A stretch of DNA of 9,765 nt from Clostridia bacterium. GTDB lineage: Bacteria; Bacillota_A; Clostridia; Christensenellales; Aristaeellaceae. The notes beneath the pieces are model-generated. The model was not told the DNA's origin and ran no database searches. It was given only the letters and a program-made list of their open reading frames with translations. Positions 1-5,581 of the stretch are shown here, piece after piece. Position 1 is the stretch's first letter, and every line of letters begins with the position of its first letter. Position numbers and translations under genes: made by a program. The stretch is taken from positions 1-9,765 of the forward strand of contig JAGCIC010000088.1 in NCBI GenBank assembly GCA_017648805.1. The letters are read 5' to 3'.

Positions 1-168
1 AGAACCGGTGGAGATGACCTCCACGTTCATATTCGCGGCGTCGCCCAGCTTCATCACCGAGCCCTTGCCGAAATCTTTTTCTATTTTGGAAAGTACACTG
101 GAAAGCGCCGCCTTGCGCTCTTCACCTTCCGCCTGCCGGATCACCGCTTTTTCACTTGCCTTAGCCAT
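1..168 (-). CDS. recA: RecA recombinase, N-terminal 56 residues (runs off left edge)
   Basis: RecA forms ATP-dependent filaments on single-stranded DNA in the cytoplasm, catalyses homologous strand exchange and stimulates LexA self-cleavage. The visible part reads M-A-K-A-S-E-K-A, then a basic helix ending in [17 protein letters not shown], then VEVISTGS. The IEKxFGKGSxMxLGD block followed by the ISTGS strand is the hallmark of the RecA N-terminal domain and the start of the ATPase core; E. coli RecA has nearly the same block at the same distance from its start. The Walker A motif would lie beyond the left edge. The ATG at 166-168 is supported by an AGGAGG ribosome binding site (reverse complement of 175-180) six bases upstream and by a strong promoter at 197-226. 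It lies on the same strand as the LacI-type gene but is separated from it by terminators, so it is an independent unit. It is probably a conserved housekeeping neighbour, not part of the sugar locus. Confidence 0.96.
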   Translation of the reverse strand, partial: MAKASEKAVIRQAEGEERKAALSSVLSKIEKDFGKGSVMKLGDAANMNVEVISTGS

Positions 169-196
169 ACGTTACCTCCTGCCAAATCTCTACTGA

Positions 197-226
197 ATTA
201 TATCCCATGGCGGCGGCATAAGTCAA
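197..226 (-). promoter_or_regulatory. sigma-A promoter for recA
   Basis: On the minus strand the -35 box is TTGACT (221-226) and the -10 box is a perfect TATAAT (197-202), separated by 18 bp. Transcription would start near 190, giving a leader of about 20 nt that contains the AGGAGG site. No Bacillus/Clostridium-type LexA box (CGAAC-N4-GTTC form) is visible overlapping it. Confidence 0.85.
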
Positions 227-263
227 TCACCGGGCGGTAAATTGCATCATGCCAAATTGCGGC

Positions 264-289
264 AAAGCAAAACCGGCTCGAAGGCCGGT
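264..289 (-). terminator. Intrinsic terminator upstream of the recA promoter
   Basis: Read on the minus strand, ACCGGC and GCCGGT (284-289 and 272-277) form a 6-bp GC-rich stem around a 6-nt loop, followed by TTTTGCTTTG. It would stop leftward transcription arriving from the regulator gene before it reaches the recA promoter. The U-tract is interrupted, so it may be incomplete on its own. Confidence 0.55.
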
Positions 290-310
290 AAAAACCGGGA
301 CGGCATTCAC

Positions 311-381
311 GGGACTGTTGCACAAATCGTTGAAAGATTGACGTTTCGGGTAGATCGGTTCAAATGTATCCAAAACCAAAC
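311..381. other. Non-coding stretch with a possible insertion-sequence end
   Basis: This part of the recA-regulator intergenic region contains no gene I can support. It opens with GGGACTGTTGCACAAAT (311-327), which resembles the terminal inverted repeats of IS6-like elements, whose ends typically carry a CTGTTGCAAA core. No matching inverted copy and no transposase is present in the window, so at most it is a solitary remnant. The following bases up to 381 show no clear structure. Resemblance to a degraded tRNA was also considered and rejected. Confidence 0.25.
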
Positions 382-435
382 CGCTGGAAATGAAATCTCA
401 TTTCATTTCCAGCGAGGGGCTGTTTAGCAGCCCCT
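371..435 (-). terminator. Tandem hairpins terminating the LacI-type gene
   Basis: Immediately after the regulator's stop codon there are two abutting perfect hairpins. The first has arms 415-422 and 428-435 (AGGGGCTG paired with CAGCCCCT, 5-nt loop). The second has 15-bp arms 382-396 and 400-414 (CGCTGGAAATGAAAT and its exact complement) around a 3-nt loop. On the minus strand the second hairpin is followed by GTTTGGTTTTGG, a broken U-rich tail. The position just 3' of the gene fits transcription termination or mRNA 3'-end protection. Confidence 0.65.
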
Positions 436-436
436 T

Positions 437-1468
437 TTACGCAAGCAGTGTCTTCACGCTCTGGCGCTCCACCAGGGGGACAGGCAGCATGATGTGGATC
501 ACGTCGTCCGGATGCTCGTTTTTTTCGCCCAGCAGCAGCCACACGGCGCGCTTGCCCATGAGCTTGCGGTCGATATGCATGGTGGTAAGGGCGGGGCGGA
601 TGTATTCGCCCATTTTCAGATCGTCGCAGCCCATCACGGACACGTCGTCGGGTACGTGCAGGCCGCTCGCGTTCAGAAGCCGGCACATGGACAGGGCGAT
701 CAGGTCACCCGCGCAGAACCAGGCTGTGGGACGCTGGCGCAGGGAAACATAATACCGGCTCAGCGCTTCAGGGGTATCCAGCAGCTCGAAGCCGTCCCGC
801 CGTCCCAGAATGCACATGTCTTCGTTGGGCAGGATGCCGTGATCCATCAGGGCGCGGCTGAAACCGCACCAGCGCTCGTACACGCTCTGCACGCCGAAAG
901 CGGGACCGGCGAAACCGATGGAGCGGTGACCCTTTGAGATCAGATACTCCGCAGCCGCCTTGCCGGCAAAGAAATTATCCGCGCTCACGGAGGAGATGGG
1001 CATGGGCGTGCGGATGTCCACACTGACCACCTTTTTGCCGGTCTCCACCAGGCGGTTCAGATACCGTGGATCGATGCTGCCAATGGCGAGATACCCGATG
1101 ATGCGCAGGCCTTCGGGCACGTTGGGCAACGTGAGATCCCTTTGTGCCTGGGCACTCAGGCCGGCGGTGATGGTAACCACGCTGGTCTTGCGGCTTTCAT
1201 GCTCGATGGCCCAGAACACGTCGGAATAGAAGGAACCGTCGTCACGTATATAGGGCGGCACCAGCACCACGATGCAGGCCTGGGCGTTCGAGGCGCTGCC
1301 CGGTGCGTAATAACCCATTTTCCGGGCTGTCTCGGCGATGGTGCGGCGCATCTGCTCGCTCACGCCCGGCTTGCCGGCCAGCGCGAGGGATACGGCGTTT
1401 TTGGATATGCCCAGCTTTCCGGCCACATCCGCCATGGTGACGCGCTTGCGCTTGTTCTTTTCCGACAT
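437..1468 (-). CDS. LacI-family transcriptional regulator
   Basis: A sugar-responsive DNA-binding repressor of 343 residues, the normal family length. Residues about 10-57 form the LacI helix-turn-helix and hinge helix (VTMADVAGKLGISKNAVSLAL, then AGKPGVSEQMRRTIAETARKMGY). The rest is a periplasmic-binding-protein-like effector domain; recognisable blocks are GHRSIGFAGP, followed by an S-x3-R-x2-GF segment, and near the end VPDDVSVMGCDDL and PALTTMHIDRKLMGKRA. The ATG at 1466-1468 was chosen over an in-frame ATG at 1484-1486 because GGAAGG lies eight bases upstream of it and because the promoter at 1499-1527 would start transcription near 1492, leaving almost no leader for the earlier start. 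It is divergent from the transporter operon and probably controls it, sensing an imported sugar or a breakdown product; no operator could be identified with confidence, and the ligand is unknown. Confidence 0.92.
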   Translation of the reverse strand: MSEKNKRKRVTMADVAGKLGISKNAVSLALAGKPGVSEQMRRTIAETARKMGYYAPGSASNAQACIVVLVPPYIRDDGSFYSDVFWAIEHESRKTSVVTITAGLSAQAQRDLTLPNVPEGLRIIGYLAIGSIDPRYLNRLVETGKKVVSVDIRTPMPISSVSADNFFAGKAAAEYLISKGHRSIGFAGPAFGVQSVYERWCGFSRALMDHGILPNEDMCILGRRDGFELLDTPEALSRYYVSLRQRPTAWFCAGDLIALSMCRLLNASGLHVPDDVSVMGCDDLKMGEYIRPALTTMHIDRKLMGKRAVWLLLGEKNEHPDDVIHIMLPVPLVERQSVKTLLA

Positions 1469-1498
1469 TTTACGCACCTTCCCCATTCTTTGGTAAAA

Positions 1499-1527
1499 AT
1501 TGTACCATGTTCAAACTAAAAAGTCAA
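1499..1527 (-). promoter_or_regulatory. sigma-A promoter for the LacI-type regulator
   Basis: On the minus strand TTGACT (1522-1527) is followed after exactly 17 bp by TACAAT (1499-1504). The predicted start site near 1492 lies about 25 nt before the chosen ATG and includes its GGAAGG ribosome binding site. Confidence 0.85.
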
Positions 1528-1704
1528 GTGATTCAAGTAAATAATCAAGCAAAATTAGGAATATAAATTGGCTTTTTCCAGACACTTGATAGAAAATTCG
1601 TCAAATATCTTTCCAATTATTGATCGTATTGTGCGAAATATGAAAAAAATATTGATGATTCCACTTGACATACCGGCGTTTACTTGTTAAACTATTACTT
1701 GACA
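1523..1704. promoter_or_regulatory. AT-rich divergent control region with repeated ACTTGA motifs
   Basis: The region between the regulator and the binding-protein gene is markedly AT-rich, unlike the coding DNA, and has A-tracts that could bend DNA or act as UP elements. The word ACTTG(A/T) recurs: on the plus strand at 1584, 1663, 1682 and 1697 (the copies at 1663 and 1697 are both ACTTGACA), and on the minus strand as complements at 1523-1529 and 1532-1538, with a variant GCTTGAT at 1544-1550. Some copies are part of the -35 boxes. Others are not, and may be binding sites, but no convincing LacI-type palindrome with a central CG was found. Confidence 0.4.
1665..1693 (+). promoter_or_regulatory. 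sigma-A promoter for the binding-protein/transporter operon
   Basis: A perfect -35 box TTGACA (1665-1670), a 17-bp spacer and TAAACT (1688-1693) as the -10 box. Transcription would start near 1700, leaving a short leader that contains the AAAGGAG ribosome binding site (1726-1732). A small stem CGGG/CCCG (1705-1708 with 1714-1717) lies at the start of that leader. Confidence 0.8.
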
Positions 1705-1743
1705 CGGGGAAATCCCGAAAATAACAAAGGAGTGACTGAACAG

Positions 1744-3375
1744 ATGAAAAAGCTCTTGGCAGTACTGCTTGCCCTGACCATGCTTTTGTCTCTGGCTTCC
1801 ATGGCCGAGACCGCGGCCGACGACCCCTGGTTCGGACGCTTTGACGAGCCCGTCACCGTTCGCGTGGTGGTAAACGGCGCCGACAGTGAAGACGGCAGCT
1901 GGACCTGGGAAGACAACGAGTGGACCCGCGAGTGGCTGGAGCGCTTCAACATCAAGATCGAAGTGATGTGGAACGCCAACACCGATGAAGCCTACAACAC
2001 CAAGTTTGCCATGGCGATGGTCACCGGCGAGCTGCCGGACCTGCTGGTGCTCAACCAGAAGCAGTTCCGTGAGCTGCAGGCCGCCGGCAAGCTGGCTGAC
2101 ATCACCGACTACTACGAGGAGAACATCTATCCCTACCTTAAGGAGAAGGTCATCGAGGCGCAGCCCGAGTCCGCGCAGGCAGCCGCTTTCGTAGACGGCC
2201 GCCGCTATGCCATCACCACCTCCGGCTTCGGCACCGTATCCCGCTCCATCTTCATCCGCCGCGACTATCGCGAAAAGCTGGGCCTGGAGATCCCCACCAC
2301 GATGGAAGAGCTGATCGACATGGGCAAGGCGTTCGTGGATGAAGGACTGGCCAAGTACGCTTTCGTGCTCACCGACAAGGTGACCGGCAGCGGCTACACC
2401 GACATGCAGGCCGTGTGCAACGCCTACGGCGCCTATCCCGGCCTGTGGATCGAGGGTGAGGACGGCAAGCTGGTTTACAGCCCCACCACCGAGAACATGC
2501 ACACCGTGCTGGACATCTTCAAGGATCTGTATGACAACGGCTACATCCAGCCCACCTTCGCCACCGAAGTGAGCGACAACGTGACCGCCTACATCAAGAA
2601 CGGCGAAGTCGGCATCCTGGGCAGCGATTTCTGGGTAGCCACCTGGCCGCTCCCCATCACCTATGAAGACGGCACCGTAATCGACTGGGACATCATCTCC
2701 GTGCCCCGCAGCGAGACCAACGAAGACTTCCACGTACAGGGCACCGGCTCCGCCGCCTCCATCAGCTACATCTGCGTGAACGCGGAATGCGAGCATCCTG
2801 AGGCCGTGCTGCGCCTGTTCAACCACACCTGCTCCGTGAACACCGACCCCGAGCTGCAGGAGACCGACCGCTTCCACACCGTGAAGGTCGACGAGGAGAC
2901 CTCCATCAGCGTGCATATGCACAACCCCACCGTGCGCTACTGGTCCGTGCCCAACGTGAACACCCTCACCGGCTGGGCCGTGAAGGAAGCCCTTGACGGC
3001 AACACCCTGTACCTGGCCGAGCAGCCCCACTACCAGCAGCAGTACGACAACGTACAGAAGTCTCTGAAGGCTGTGGAAGCCGGCGACAAGGATGCCATCA
3101 GGGCCGCATGGGGCAGCAACAAGCTGTTCGGCGGCGTAGGCAGCATCTTCTACAACTTCTACGAGCTGTATCACAACAACCTGTTCATCTTCGACGCCCT
3201 CACCGAGAAGAGCGAGGACTATGACCGCCTCTGGGGCGCCCTGTCGCAGTATGAGAATACCTTCTACGTAAACTACATCTGCGGCACCGAGGAGACCACC
3301 TTCGAAGAGTTCGTACAGAACTGGATGGATATGGGCGGCGCGCTGCTCACCGACCAGGTGAACGCTGACCGCTGA
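1744..3375 (+). CDS. ABC transporter extracellular sugar-binding protein (LplA/YtcQ type), non-lipobox signal peptide
   Basis: The substrate-capturing subunit of a carbohydrate importer, 543 residues, the large class of family-1 binding proteins that pairs with LplB/LplC permeases. Residues 1-21 are a secretion signal (MKKLLAVLLALTMLLSLASM, then A). The mature part begins acidic and then shows family blocks: GELPDLLVLN, SIFIRRDYREKLGLEIPTTM followed by EELIDMGKAF, and GEVGILGSDFWV. The ATG at 1744 was chosen because AAAGGAG (1726-1732) precedes it and a signal peptide begins there; earlier in-frame TTG and GTG codons overlap the promoter or the ribosome binding site. Most Gram-positive binding proteins are lipid-anchored through a Cys at the signal cleavage site. 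Here the position after LAS (residue 20) is Met, so a signal peptidase I cut after Ala21 is more likely. Codon choice is narrower than in the enzyme genes, suggesting high expression. The ligand is inferred from the neighbours to be a uronic-acid-containing oligosaccharide. Confidence 0.92.
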   Translation: MKKLLAVLLALTMLLSLASMAETAADDPWFGRFDEPVTVRVVVNGADSEDGSWTWEDNEWTREWLERFNIKIEVMWNANTDEAYNTKFAMAMVTGELPDLLVLNQKQFRELQAAGKLADITDYYEENIYPYLKEKVIEAQPESAQAAAFVDGRRYAITTSGFGTVSRSIFIRRDYREKLGLEIPTTMEELIDMGKAFVDEGLAKYAFVLTDKVTGSGYTDMQAVCNAYGAYPGLWIEGEDGKLVYSPTTENMHTVLDIFKDLYDNGYIQPTFATEVSDNVTAYIKNGEVGILGSDFWVATWPLPITYEDGTVIDWDIISVPRSETNEDFHVQGTGSAASISYICVNAECEHPEAVLRLFNHTCSVNTDPELQETDRFHTVKVDEETSISVHMHNPTVRYWSVPNVNTLTGWAVKEALDGNTLYLAEQPHYQQQYDNVQKSLKAVEAGDKDAIRAAWGSNKLFGGVGSIFYNFYELYHNNLFIFDALTEKSEDYDRLWGALSQYENTFYVNYICGTEETTFEEFVQNWMDMGGALLTDQVNADR

Positions 3376-3406
3376 TCTGACCATCAACTGACCCAAGGCA
3401 CTATGT

Positions 3407-3454
3407 GGGCTGCCCGCCAAAGCCTCAGCAGGCGGCGGGCAGCCCGGTTTATTT
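3407..3454 (+). terminator. Strong hairpin after the binding-protein gene, probably attenuating
   Basis: A perfect 12-bp GC-rich stem, GGGCTGCCCGCC (3407-3418) with GGCGGGCAGCCC (3434-3445), around a 15-nt loop, followed by GGTTTATTT. The U-tract is short and interrupted. In transporter operons such a hairpin after the binding-protein gene commonly lets that subunit be made in excess of the permeases, by partial termination or by protecting the upstream mRNA from 3' exonucleases. No promoter was seen between it and the first permease. Confidence 0.7.
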
Positions 3455-3612
3455 GAGGGAGAATGAAAAGTGAAGAGTGAAAAATGAAGAATGAAAAACG
3501 GCGGTGGAAATCGCTGCGCAATTTCTTTTTTCAGAAATCTCTTCACGAATCACTTTTCAATAAACCAACTAACTGTAACTCCTCACTCCTCACTCCTAAC
3601 TCCCAACTCTCC
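3455..3612. repeat. Fold-back intergenic element with heptamer-repeat ends
   Basis: A non-coding block with periodic ends. The left end is five consecutive 7-mers of form RRRTGAA: GAATGAA, AAGTGAA, GAGTGAA, AAATGAA, GAATGAA (3461-3495). The right end is five consecutive 7-mers of form YMACTCY: TAACTCC, TCACTCC, TCACTCC, TAACTCC, CAACTCT (3576-3610). The arms are mutually complementary in places: TGAAAAGTGA (3464-3473) with TCACTTTTCA (3550-3559), GTGAAGAG (3470-3477) with CTCTTCAC (3539-3546), and GAGTGA with TCACTC in the right array. The core holds two smaller stems, GAAATCGC/GCAATTTC (one mismatch) and ATTTCT/AGAAAT. No reading frame of substance and no transposase is present. It looks like a small non-autonomous repeat of the MITE or REP kind, but copy number cannot be seen from one window. 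Boundaries are approximate and no target-site duplication was recognised. Confidence 0.65.
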
Positions 3613-3623
3613 AAAAAGGGGGG
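3607..3623 (+). promoter_or_regulatory. Ribosome binding site of the first permease within a potential hairpin
   Basis: The only Shine-Dalgarno-like sequence before the first permease is a run of six G (3618-3623), nine bases from the ATG. It can pair with CTCTCC (3607-3612), the last bases of the heptamer array, across an AAAAA loop: four G-C and two G-U pairs. Other CTCC copies in the array offer alternative partners. Whether it folds in vivo is not known. Confidence 0.45.
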
Positions 3624-3632
3624 CGCAAGCGT

Positions 3633-4574
3633 ATGACTTCCGCCGCGCTCAGAGCGCAGAATATAAAAAAACATCACAAAAAAAGCGTGCGCACGGACTA
3701 TATGCTGTGCGCCATGCTGATACCCGGCTTCATCTACCTTGCCATATTCGAGTTTGCGCCGCTGTTCGGCCTTGTGATCGGATTTCAGGATTTCAAGCTC
3801 TCCACCGGTGTTTTCCACAGCGGATGGAAGGGGCTTGACAATTTCAGATATATATTCACGATGTATCCGGGCTTCTGGAACATCGTCAAAAATACCGTGG
3901 AGATCGCGCTGCTGAAGCTCTGCTTCGGTTTCACTGCGCCCATCGTCGTGAGCCTCATGCTGCACGAGGTGACGCACTCCGCCTACAAGCGCACGATCCA
4001 GACGCTGGTATACATTCCCCACTTCGTGAGCTGGGTCATCCTGGCGGGCATCCTGCGCAGCATGCTGGACCCCGACAACGGCCTGATCAACACCATCATC
4101 AAGCTTTTCGGCGGCGCGCCCGTGTACTTTCTGGGCAGCAACACCACGTTCCGCGGCGTGCTGGTGGTATCGGACGTGTGGAAGGGCTTCGGCTGGGGCA
4201 CCATCATCTACATGGCCGCCCTCACGGGCATAGACCCCGCGCTGTACGAAGCTGCCACCATTGACGGCGCCAACCGCTTCCAGAGGGCCATCCACATCAC
4301 CCTGCCGGGCATACTGCCCATCATCACCCTGAACCTCATTTTGTCAATTCCCGGCATACTGAACGCGGGCTTCGACCAGATCTTCAACCTCTACAACGAG
4401 CGCGTGTACAAAACGGCGGACGTGCTGGATACCTTCATATACCGCCTGGGCATACTGGACAGCCAGTACGCCCTGTCCACCGCCATAGGCCTGGTGAAGA
4501 GCGTGATCGGTTCGGTACTGCTGATTGGTTCCTACAAGTTCGCCGAAAAAGCCGTGGGCTACAAGGTCTTTTAG
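3633..4574 (+). CDS. ABC sugar transporter permease, LplB/YteP family
   Basis: The first of two inner-membrane channel subunits, 313 residues, the usual family length. A basic cytoplasmic N-terminus (residues 1-20, including KKHHKKS) precedes about six membrane segments, starting around residue 23. The block YIPHFVSWVILAGI (127-140) is typical of LplB. The coupling-helix EAA loop, which contacts the ATPase, reads EAATIDGANRFQRAIHITLP from residue 206. The ATG at 3633 follows a run of G at 3618-3623 that serves as ribosome binding site and may be occluded by the preceding repeat. The second permease follows after 15 nt, so the two are translationally close and presumably form a heterodimer. 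No ATPase gene is present; LplB/LplC systems typically borrow a shared MsmX-type ATPase. The family call is secure; the substrate is inferred from the enzyme neighbours. Confidence 0.94.
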   Translation: MTSAALRAQNIKKHHKKSVRTDYMLCAMLIPGFIYLAIFEFAPLFGLVIGFQDFKLSTGVFHSGWKGLDNFRYIFTMYPGFWNIVKNTVEIALLKLCFGFTAPIVVSLMLHEVTHSAYKRTIQTLVYIPHFVSWVILAGILRSMLDPDNGLINTIIKLFGGAPVYFLGSNTTFRGVLVVSDVWKGFGWGTIIYMAALTGIDPALYEAATIDGANRFQRAIHITLPGILPIITLNLILSIPGILNAGFDQIFNLYNERVYKTADVLDTFIYRLGILDSQYALSTAIGLVKSVIGSVLLIGSYKFAEKAVGYKVF

Positions 4575-4589
4575 AAGGGAGGAGACGTT

Positions 4590-5522
4590 ATGGTAACCGC
4601 AGAAGAAAAATCCAAAAACCTCGTAATGAACCGCAACCGCCAGATACGCTCCTCGCCCGTCGAAAAGATGTTCACCTATCTGATCTACGGCGTACTGGGC
4701 ATCCTCGGCGCCAGCTGCATCCTGCCCTTCATCCATCTGATCGCTCTGTCCTTCTCGGGCTCTGATCCCATCAAGGCAGGCATCGTGTCGCTGTGGCCTA
4801 TAGAGTTCAATACGGACGCGTATAAATACGCGCTGGACCATCCCGCCTTCATGCGCGCCTTCGGCATTTCGGTGGTCAGGGTCATCGTGGGCGTGAGCTT
4901 TTCGCTGGCCATGCTGGTGACTACGGCGTATCCCCTGTCCAAGTCCAACGAGGCCTGCCCGCTCAATCCCCTGTTCAAGGCGCTGATGATCGTGGCCATG
5001 CTCACCGGCGGCGGCCTGATCCCCATGTACCTGGTAATGAGCTGGCTGGGGCTCACCAACACTTTCTGGGCGCTGGTGGTGCCCGGCATGCTGAGCCTGT
5101 GGAACTGCTTCATGGTGATGAACTTTTTCAGGAACGTGCCCGGCGAACTGGAGGAGGCCGCCATCGTGGACGGCGCCAACTCCTTCCAGGTGATGACCAG
5201 GGTATACATCCCGCTGTCGGTGCCTGTCATCGCCTCCATGGCGCTGTTCACGGGCGTGGGCCACTGGAACGACTGGTTCAGCGGTATGCTGTACATGGCC
5301 AGGTCCCGCGACTATCCCCTGCAGACGTACCTGCGCCAGGTGGTCACCACGCCGAACTTCTCCTCCCTCACCATAGAGGAGATGCAGAGATACGCACAGA
5401 TCAACTCCAAAAACAACCAGGCGGCGCAGATCATCATCGCCACAGTTCCCATCATGTGCGTATATCCATTCCTCCAGAAATATTTTATGACCGGCCTCAC
5501 GTTGGGCGGCGTAAAAGGATAA
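4590..5522 (+). CDS. ABC sugar transporter permease, LplC/YtcP family
   Basis: The second channel subunit, 310 residues, normal for the family. The cytoplasmic N-terminus (about 1-27) is followed by roughly six membrane segments, the first near 28-55 (LIYGVLGILGASCILPFIHL). A glycine-rich segment LTGGGLIPMYLVMSWLGLTN (139-157) is characteristic of the LplC group. The EAA loop begins at residue 189: EAAIVDGANSFQVMTRVYIP. The C-terminus QKYFMTGLTLGGVKG is the signature ending of this family. The start ATG at 4590 has AAGGGAGGAG just upstream. It is cotranscribed with the preceding permease (15-nt gap) and is followed by a terminator-like hairpin eight nt after its stop codon. It should pair with the other permease and an unlinked MsmX-type ATPase. 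Substrate specificity cannot be read from the sequence. Confidence 0.94.
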   Translation: MVTAEEKSKNLVMNRNRQIRSSPVEKMFTYLIYGVLGILGASCILPFIHLIALSFSGSDPIKAGIVSLWPIEFNTDAYKYALDHPAFMRAFGISVVRVIVGVSFSLAMLVTTAYPLSKSNEACPLNPLFKALMIVAMLTGGGLIPMYLVMSWLGLTNTFWALVVPGMLSLWNCFMVMNFFRNVPGELEEAAIVDGANSFQVMTRVYIPLSVPVIASMALFTGVGHWNDWFSGMLYMARSRDYPLQTYLRQVVTTPNFSSLTIEEMQRYAQINSKNNQAAQIIIATVPIMCVYPFLQKYFMTGLTLGGVKG

Positions 5523-5529
5523 AAAAGAC

Positions 5530-5567
5530 GATGTCAGCCGCACAAAACGCGGCTGGCATCATTTTTT
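5530..5567 (+). terminator. Terminator-like hairpin between the permease and lyase genes
   Basis: GATGTCAGCCGC (5530-5541) pairs with GCGGCTGGCATC (5549-5560), a 12-bp stem with one G-U pair and a 7-nt loop, followed by A and six T (5562-5567). This is a textbook intrinsic terminator. The next gene's AAGGAG ribosome binding site starts at the very next base (5568), so the lyase depends on readthrough or on a promoter located further upstream. Confidence 0.85.
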
Positions 5568-5581
5568 AAGGAGCACCCGTT

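Noticed and set aside
311..376. Possible tRNA or tRNA remnant: a GTTGCACAAATCGTTGAAAG-like D-arm region and GGTTCAAAT resembling a T-loop
   Set aside because: The acceptor, D and T stems do not pair (for example the bases flanking TTCAAAT are G and G), so no cloverleaf can be drawn. The short translated peptide resembling peptides from tRNA genes is suggestive, but not enough.
242..427. Small 61-codon plus-strand open frame between recA and the regulator
   Set aside because: There is no ribosome binding site or promoter on that strand, and it runs through terminator hairpins.
1620..1690. Candidate LacI-family operator (for example TATTGTGCGAAATA near 1628-1641, or around CCGGCG at 1673)
   Set aside because: Symmetry is imperfect and the expected central CG with matched arms is absent, so no operator is called.
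1699..1727. Second promoter TTGACA-17-TAACAA just downstream of the main one
   Set aside because: The -10 is poor and transcription would start at or after the ribosome binding site. The TTGACA is more likely part of the repeated ACTTGACA word.
1684..1743. Earlier in-frame starts (TTG 1684, GTG 1732) for the binding-protein gene
   Set aside because: The TTG overlaps the -10 region and lies upstream of the likely transcript start, and the GTG overlaps the ribosome binding site. Starting at 1744 gives a proper signal peptide.
1687..3546. A 619-codon open frame on the minus strand opposite the binding-protein gene
   Set aside because: It has no recognisable domain, no ribosome binding site, and a repetitive Gly/Val/His/Ala composition that follows from the narrow GC-rich codon usage of the real gene on the other strand.
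3455..3612. CRISPR array or CRISPR-like repeat
   Set aside because: The repeat units are 7 bp and contiguous, with no spacers of regular length.
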